A program made the translations under genes and the position numbers. Below are positions 6,466-10,381 of a DNA stretch of 10,381 nt, piece after piece. Position 1 is the first letter of the stretch. Each line of letters starts with the position of its first letter. The notes under the pieces are model-generated. The model did not search any database. It worked only from the letters and a program-made list of their open reading frames with translations, and was not told where the DNA came from. Source of the stretch: Rhodobacter sp. (GTDB taxonomy: Bacteria; Pseudomonadota; Alphaproteobacteria; Rhodobacterales; Rhodobacteraceae); the NCBI GenBank assembly GCA_027482795.1, contig JAIXVS010000051.1, positions 1 through 10,381 on the forward strand, in the 5' to 3' direction.

Positions 6466-6524
6466 GCCCCCGCATTTCCCCAGACCAGCCCCTTGCTGCA
6501 TTTCCTTGCGAAAGTAGGCCCGCA

Positions 6525-8450
6525 ATGACCACATCTTCCCAAACGCCGCTGCCCCAAACGCCATTGCTGGACAAAGTCCACCTTCCCGCCGATCTGCGCG
6601 GCCTAAGCGACGCCGATCTGTCCACCTTAGCGGGCGAGTTGCGCCGCGACGTGATCGAGGTGGTGTCCAAAACGGGCGGGCATCTGGGATCGTCCCTTGG
6701 CGTGGTCGAGATGACAGTTGCGCTTCACGCGGTGTTTGATACGCCCCGCGATAAGGTGATCTGGGATGTGGGCCACCAATGCTATCCCCACAAAATCCTA
6801 ACAGGGCGGCGCGCCGAAATGGGCAGCCTGCGCCAAGAGGGCGGCCTTTCGGGGTTCACCAAGCGCAGCGAAAGCCAATATGATCCCTTTGGCGCGGCGC
6901 ATTCCAGCACGTCGATATCTGCCGCGCTGGGATTTGCTGTGGCGCGCGATATGGGCGGGCCCGTGGGCGATACCATTGCCGTTATCGGCGACGGCGCAAT
7001 CACCGCTGGCATGGCATACGAGGCGATGAATGCCGCAGGCCATTTGAGCAAGCGCCTGTTTGTGATTCTGAACGATAATGATATGTCCATCGCCCCGCCC
7101 GTGGGCGCGCTGAACAGCTATCTGAACCGCCTTGCCACGGAAACGCCCTTTGCCAGCCTGCGCGATCTGGCGGCGGGCGCTGTGGACGCGCTGCCCAGCC
7201 CCCTGCGGGAAGGCGCGCGCCGCGCCAAGGCGCTGGTCACAGGCAGCGCGCAGGGCCGCACGCTGTTTGAAGAACTGGGCTTTGATTACATCGGCCCGAT
7301 TGATGGGCACGATATGGGCCAATTGCTGGCCACACTGCGCGCCGCCAAAACCCGGGCAAACGGCCCTGTGCTGATCCATGCGATCACGGTCAAGGGCAAG
7401 GGCTATGCCCCAGCCGAGGCTGCTGCCGACAAATACCACGGCGTTGCCAAATTCGATGTGATCTCTGGCACGCAGGCCAAAGCCAAATCAAACGCCCCCG
7501 CCTATACATCGGTGTTCGGGCAGGCGCTGACAGATCAGGCCGCCCGCGATGGGCGCATTGTTGGCATCACCGCTGCCATGCCATCGGGCACGGGGCTGGA
7601 TATTTTGGCCCGCCGCTTTCCCGCCCGCGTGTTTGATGTGGGCATCGCCGAACAGCACGCGGTGACCTTTGCCGCAGGCATGGCGGCAGGGGGGCTGAAA
7701 CCCTTTGTGGCGATTTATTCCACCTTTCTGCAACGCGGCTATGACCAGATCGTTCATGACGTGGCCCTGCAATGCCTGCCTGTGCGTTTTGCGATTGATC
7801 GGGCAGGGTTGGTGGGGGCCGATGGGGCCACCCACGCAGGCGCCTTTGATGTGGGCTATCTGTCGGCACTGCCGAATATGGTCGTCATGGCCCCCAGCGA
7901 CGAGGCAGAACTGGTGCATATGGTCGCCACCGCCGCCGAATACGACGCAGGGCCGATTGCGTTTCGGTACCCACGCGGCGAAGGCGTGGGCGCGGTAATG
8001 CCCGAAATTGGCGCGCCGCTAGAGATTGGTCGCGGGCGCGTGGTGCGGGGCGGTAACGATGTGGCAATCTTGTGCTTTGGCGCGCATTTGAACGAATGCC
8101 TGCTGGCCGCCGAAAGCTTGGCCGCTGCGGGTATTTCTGTGACCATCGCCGATGCCCGCTTTGCCAAGCCTTTGGATGTGGATTTGATTGCCCAACTTGC
8201 CCGCCACCATTCTGGCCTAATCACTGTCGAACAGGGCGCAGCAGGCGGGTTTGGCGCGCAGGTGTTGCAAACCCTTGCCGCCAGCGGGGGCCTAGATCAC
8301 GGGCTGAAAATCCGCTGCATGACGCTGCCCGACAGATTCATCGACCAAGCATCCCCCGAAGCGATGTACCGCGATGCGGGGCTAACGGCAGCGGATATTG
8401 CCGCCACAGTGCGCGCGTTGATGCCGCAGGCGCAGGCGCTGCGCGCGTAA
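6525..8450 (+). CDS. dxs: 1-deoxy-D-xylulose-5-phosphate synthase
   Basis: DXS (641 aa) condenses pyruvate and glyceraldehyde 3-phosphate to DXP using thiamine diphosphate, the entry step of the cytoplasmic MEP isoprenoid pathway. Here it probably feeds the phytyl tail of bacteriochlorophyll, carotenoids and quinones. Seen are His53 in the KTGGHLGSSLG motif, His84 in DVGHQCYPHK, the thiamine-binding GDG (155-157) with Asn183/Asn185, and catalytic Glu376 in GIAEQHA, followed by the transketolase-like pyrimidine-binding and C-terminal domains. ATG 6525 gives a length usual for the family; an upstream in-frame ATG at 6354 would add 57 unrelated residues that cover the hairpins. The ribosome-binding site (AAAGTAGG, 6511-6518) is weak. 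A dxs gene just after puf is a known Rhodobacter arrangement. It stops 20 bases before the shared terminator. Confidence 0.96.
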   Translation: MTTSSQTPLPQTPLLDKVHLPADLRGLSDADLSTLAGELRRDVIEVVSKTGGHLGSSLGVVEMTVALHAVFDTPRDKVIWDVGHQCYPHKILTGRRAEMGSLRQEGGLSGFTKRSESQYDPFGAAHSSTSISAALGFAVARDMGGPVGDTIAVIGDGAITAGMAYEAMNAAGHLSKRLFVILNDNDMSIAPPVGALNSYLNRLATETPFASLRDLAAGAVDALPSPLREGARRAKALVTGSAQGRTLFEELGFDYIGPIDGHDMGQLLATLRAAKTRANGPVLIHAITVKGKGYAPAEAAADKYHGVAKFDVISGTQAKAKSNAPAYTSVFGQALTDQAARDGRIVGITAAMPSGTGLDILARRFPARVFDVGIAEQHAVTFAAGMAAGGLKPFVAIYSTFLQRGYDQIVHDVALQCLPVRFAIDRAGLVGADGATHAGAFDVGYLSALPNMVVMAPSDEAELVHMVATAAEYDAGPIAFRYPRGEGVGAVMPEIGAPLEIGRGRVVRGGNDVAILCFGAHLNECLLAAESLAAAGISVTIADARFAKPLDVDLIAQLARHHSGLITVEQGAAGGFGAQVLQTLAASGGLDHGLKIRCMTLPDRFIDQASPEAMYRDAGLTAADIAATVRALMPQAQALRA

Positions 8451-8468
8451 ACAGTCCTGCTTGGAATG

Positions 8469-8495
8469 AAAAAGGCCCCGCAACGCGGGGCCTTT
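8469..8495. terminator. Bidirectional terminator between dxs and cycA
   Basis: AAAGGCCCCGC (8471-8481) pairs perfectly with GCGGGGCCTTT (8485-8495) around an AAC loop. On the minus strand the stem runs into five U (complement of 8469-8473), a good intrinsic terminator for cycA. On the plus strand only three T end the stem, weaker but probably adequate for dxs. It is central in the 63-base gap between the two convergent stop codons. Confidence 0.88.
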
Positions 8496-8513
8496 GGTAC
8501 ATCTAAGGTGCGG

Positions 8514-8948
8514 TTACTGCGCAGGCGCAGGGCTGAACTGCGACAGATACGCATAAAGGTCAGCGGCGGCTTCAGCGTTTTTCACTTTGAACATCATTTT
8601 GGACTTGGCTTTCTTATCGCCCAGCTTTTCCTGCCAATACTTGTTTGGATCTTGAACATAGGCGACAAATTCGACCTCGTTCCAGATCACGCCAGCAGCG
8701 CCGCCTGCAATGATCGACTCGCCATATTTGAAATCAGGATAGGTGCCCGCTTGGCGGCCAAACACGCCGTACAGGTTCGGGCCCGTTTTGCCCTTGCCCG
8801 CCAGAACTGCGCCCGTGTCATCAATGACAGCGTGGCAAGCTTGGCACTGTTTGAACGTCGCTTCGCCCTTGGCAGCATCGCCTGCCGCATGGGCAGGGGC
8901 AGCCAGCAGCAGCGCAGCGGCTGCGATGGTCAGTAAGTTGGTTTTCAT
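8514..8948 (-). CDS. cycA: Cytochrome c2, periplasmic
   Basis: This 144-aa precursor is a class I c-type cytochrome that closely resembles Rhodobacter cytochrome c2, the soluble carrier from the bc1 complex to the photo-oxidised reaction centre and to oxidases. A Sec signal peptide is clear: MKT, hydrophobic stretch, then AHA-AGD with likely cleavage after Ala21. The haem site is CQACH (Cys35, Cys38, His39). The sixth ligand is Met118 or Met119 in SKMMFKVK, aligning with the KMTFK site of R. sphaeroides c2. KTGPNLYGVFGR and FVAYVQDP are family blocks. The start is ATG 8948 with GGGAGAG (8953-8959) upstream; an 18-residue extension lacks the signal-peptide form. No reaction-centre cytochrome is encoded, so this protein is a plausible direct donor. 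Confidence 0.92.
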   Translation of the reverse strand: MKTNLLTIAAAALLLAAPAHAAGDAAKGEATFKQCQACHAVIDDTGAVLAGKGKTGPNLYGVFGRQAGTYPDFKYGESIIAGGAAGVIWNEVEFVAYVQDPNKYWQEKLGDKKAKSKMMFKVKNAEAAADLYAYLSQFSPAPAQ

Positions 8949-9026
8949 GTGACTCTCCCATATGCGGCGAATTGTCGCCACGTCTTGTGGCATGTGTGGC
9001 AAACCCCCATTTCGTCAAGTCACATT
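8949..9026 (-). promoter_or_regulatory. hemA-cycA spacer with repeats
   Basis: The 78-base leader of cycA holds two direct copies of TGCCACA (minus strand; plus-strand TGTGGCA at 8986-8992 and 8995-9001). It also holds two overlapping inverted repeats, GCCAC/GTGGC (8977-8991) and GGCGA/TCGCC (8966-8979), whose stems cannot form together. A TTGACG (9018 down to 9013) resembles a -35 element, but no fitting -10 follows. R. sphaeroides cycA has its own promoters besides readthrough; whether this one does cannot be decided from the sequence. Confidence 0.35.
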
Positions 9027-10238
9027 TTACGCCACCGCATGAGAAATTGCGCAGCGCGACCAAAGCGATTGCAGCGCTGTTGCCAGATGGTCGATATCTG
9101 CATCGGTGTGATAGGGGGACGGCGTGATGCGCAGGCGTTCGGTGCCCTTGGCCACGGTGGGATAGTTGATGGGCTGCACGTAAATGCCCCATTCGCGCAT
9201 CAAAATATCCGAAATCATACGGCATTTGACGGGATCGCCGATCATCACGGGCACGATATGGCTGTCGTTTTTCATATGCGGAATGCCAAGGCGGTCGAGC
9301 CGCGCGCGCAGTTTGGCGACTTGCTGTTGCTGGCGCTGGCGTTCGACATCGGACTGTTTCAGATGGCGGATCGAGGCCGTAGCGGCGGCGGCCACCGCAG
9401 GGGGCAGGGCGGTGGTAAAGATGAACCCGCTGGCAAAACTGCGGATGAAATCGCACAGCGGGGCGCTGCCCGTGATATAGCCGCCAACAACGCCGTAGGC
9501 CTTGCCCAAAGTACCCTCGATCAGGTCGATTTGGTCGGCCAGCCCTTCGCGTTCGGACACGCCGCCGCCGCGCGGGCCATACATGCCCACGGCATGCACC
9601 TCGTCGATATAGGTCATCGCGCCATGCGCGCGGGCGACTTGGACGATTTCGCGGATAGGCGCGATGTCGCCGTCCATCGAATAGACCGATTCAAAGGCGA
9701 CGATCTTGGGGCGGTCGCCCACGGCGGCGAGTTTACGATCCAAATCGCGCCAATCGTTGTGCTTCCAAATGACTTTGTCGGCGCGGCTATGGCGCACGCC
9801 TTCGATCATGGAGGCGTGGTTGCCCGCGTCCGACAAGATCACCGCATTGGGGATGCGCGCGCCCAGCGTCGACAGCGCCGCCCAGTTCGACACATATCCG
9901 CTGGTGAACAAAAGCGCGCCTTCTTTACCGTGCAGATCGGCCAGCTCGCGTTCCAGCATCAGATGGTGGTGTGTGTTGCCCGAGATGTTGCGCGTGCCCC
10001 CCGCGCCCGTACCGCAGGCCTGCACACAATCGACCATCGCGGCCACCACATCGGGGTGCTGGCCCATGCCCAAGTAATCGTTGCTGCACCACACGGTGAT
10101 GTCGCTCACCTCGCCATCCTTATGCGATGCCGCCCGAGGAAACTCCCCGCGCTTGCGTTCCAATTCCGCATAGGTGCGGTAATTGCCTTCGGCTTTTAGG
10201 GCGTCAAGTTGGACGGTGAACAGGGCGTCAAAGTTCAT
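9027..10238 (-). CDS. hemA: 5-aminolevulinate synthase
   Basis: ALAS (403 aa) condenses glycine and succinyl-CoA to 5-aminolevulinate, CO2 and CoA with pyridoxal phosphate: the C4 (Shemin) route and first step of haem and bacteriochlorophyll synthesis in alphaproteobacteria. Seen are Arg21 (substrate carboxylate), the GTGAGGTRNISGN block (76-88), His141 in NHASMI stacking on the cofactor, Asp212 in IDEVHAVG pairing with the pyridine nitrogen, and the Schiff-base lysine Lys246 in EGTLGKAYG. Length is typical of the family. ATG 10238 has AAAGGAA (10251 down to 10245) inside the end of puhE, whose stop is 3 bases before it, so it is translated in tandem with the puh genes. Rhodobacter species may have a second ALAS gene (hemT) elsewhere; this PGC-linked copy is best called hemA. 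Confidence 0.96.
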   Translation of the reverse strand: MNFDALFTVQLDALKAEGNYRTYAELERKRGEFPRAASHKDGEVSDITVWCSNDYLGMGQHPDVVAAMVDCVQACGTGAGGTRNISGNTHHHLMLERELADLHGKEGALLFTSGYVSNWAALSTLGARIPNAVILSDAGNHASMIEGVRHSRADKVIWKHNDWRDLDRKLAAVGDRPKIVAFESVYSMDGDIAPIREIVQVARAHGAMTYIDEVHAVGMYGPRGGGVSEREGLADQIDLIEGTLGKAYGVVGGYITGSAPLCDFIRSFASGFIFTTALPPAVAAAATASIRHLKQSDVERQRQQQQVAKLRARLDRLGIPHMKNDSHIVPVMIGDPVKCRMISDILMREWGIYVQPINYPTVAKGTERLRITPSPYHTDADIDHLATALQSLWSRCAISHAVA

Positions 10239-10241
10239 GGA

Positions 10242-10381
10242 TTATTCCTTTAGTGTCTTTATCGATGGTTTTGCCTTTGGCAGCATCCGCGCCCAAAGCT
10301 TTGCGTCGGGCAAAGGCAAGACCATGAAAAGATGTTCCAAAAGTGCAAGGGCGGCAAGGGCGGCCAAAACGGTGTCGCCCA
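10242..10381 (-). CDS. puhE: PuhE-like photosynthetic complex assembly protein, C-terminal fragment
   Basis: Read on the minus strand from the window edge, 45 codons are open up to TAA (10244-10242). They give a leucine/alanine-rich membrane segment ending in LLEHLFMVLPLPDAKLW (13-29 of the fragment), then a short basic tail. The LEHxFxVLPLP pattern is what I recall for the C-terminus of PuhE (DUF3623, putative photosynthetic complex assembly protein 2), and the known order acsF-puhE-hemA-cycA places PuhE exactly here. The rest of the gene is outside the window. The stop is 3 bases before the hemA ATG, and the hemA ribosome-binding site lies within these codons. PuhE's precise role in core-complex assembly or pigment supply is not well defined. 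Confidence 0.8.
   Translation of the reverse strand, partial: GDTVLAALAALALLEHLFMVLPLPDAKLWARMLPKAKPSIKTLKE

Larger units (their letters stand above)
6313..6524 (+). promoter_or_regulatory. Hairpin-rich pufX-dxs intergenic region (puf 3' UTR)
   Basis: These 212 bases hold no recognised gene but several stems. H1 is at 6321-6348 (12 bp with one G-U, GAAA loop). CCCGA/TCGGG (6374-6388) is followed by TTTT. CCTGTT/AACAGG is at 6412-6426. GGTGCCGC/GCGGCACC (6432-6459) is followed by TTTT. In R. sphaeroides the puf 3' UTR yields the sRNA PcrX, so a processed sRNA is possible here, but that is inference. The region may end most puf transcripts while letting some continue into dxs. An open frame in phase with pufX (6313-6528) spans it but resembles nothing I know. 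Confidence 0.5.

Noticed and set aside
6354..6524. ATG start 57 codons upstream of dxs
   Set aside because: The extension does not resemble DXS and runs through the terminator-like hairpins. Starting at 6525 gives the normal family length.
6301..6524. Thiamine riboswitch upstream of dxs, a thiamine-dependent enzyme
   Set aside because: The conserved TPP-riboswitch sequence blocks (for example CTGAGA) are absent; only simple hairpins are seen.
5764..6564. 266-codon open frame on the minus strand opposite pufM, pufX and the gap
   Set aside because: It spans two real genes and a hairpin-rich gap, with no domain and Arg/Gly/Gln-rich composition. It is an antisense shadow, although antisense RNAs in puf are known and could be tested separately.
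8990..9018. Possible sigma-70 promoter (TTGACG) for cycA
   Set aside because: The -35-like hexamer is good, but no -10 with more than two consensus bases lies at 16-18 base spacing.
8949..10199. 416-codon open frame on the plus strand opposite hemA
   Set aside because: It is antisense to a clear, full-length ALAS. Its His/Arg/Ala/Gly-rich product has no recognisable domain, as expected from G+C-rich codon bias on the opposite strand.
1..10381. Insertion sequences, CRISPR arrays, tRNA or rRNA genes, phage or defence genes
   Set aside because: None were seen. The window is filled by photosynthesis and precursor-synthesis genes with short gaps.

Overview
The window is a piece of the photosynthesis gene cluster of a purple non-sulfur or aerobic anoxygenic phototroph. 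It most likely comes from the Rhodobacterales (Alphaproteobacteria), in the pufX-bearing Rhodobacter/Rhodobaca-like lineage. This rests on the gene order bchX-bchY-bchZ-pufQ-pufB-pufA-pufL-pufM-pufX-dxs, the presence of pufX where other phototrophs carry the cytochrome gene pufC, G+C-rich DNA, and LH1 and PufX sequences that resemble those of Rhodobacter capsulatus. The species cannot be fixed from the sequence alone.

Left arm, plus strand (1-8450). The 3' end of bchX, then bchY and bchZ, encode chlorophyllide a reductase (COR), a late step of bacteriochlorophyll a synthesis. They run into pufQ through 1- and 4-base stop/start overlaps. A 122-base structured gap leads to pufBA (LH1 beta and alpha), a perfect 12-bp hairpin separates pufBA from pufLM (reaction centre L and M), and pufX follows. 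A 212-base gap full of hairpins then leads to dxs, the first enzyme of the MEP isoprenoid pathway, which supplies the phytol tail of bacteriochlorophyll and the carotenoids.

Right arm, minus strand (10381-8514). The 3' end of puhE, a photosynthetic-complex assembly protein that is truncated by the window edge, is followed 3 bases later by hemA (5-aminolevulinate synthase, first step of tetrapyrrole synthesis). 78 bases further on lies cycA, a periplasmic cytochrome c2 that can reduce the photo-oxidised reaction centre. This is the end of a puh-type operon. It converges on dxs, and one hairpin (8471-8495) in the 63-base gap probably terminates both arms.

Together the genes supply precursors (hemA, dxs), finish the pigment (bchXYZ), build the LH1-RC core (pufQBALMX, puhE) and close the electron-transfer cycle (cycA). 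Every protein-coding gene belongs to a known family, and I see no undescribed protein system. The parts worth a second look are RNA-level: competing hairpins between pufX and dxs that resemble an attenuator, an 11-base element shared by two non-coding gaps of the puf operon, an open frame that exactly bridges pufX and dxs, and repeats ahead of cycA. No stretch over 300 bases lacks a gene.
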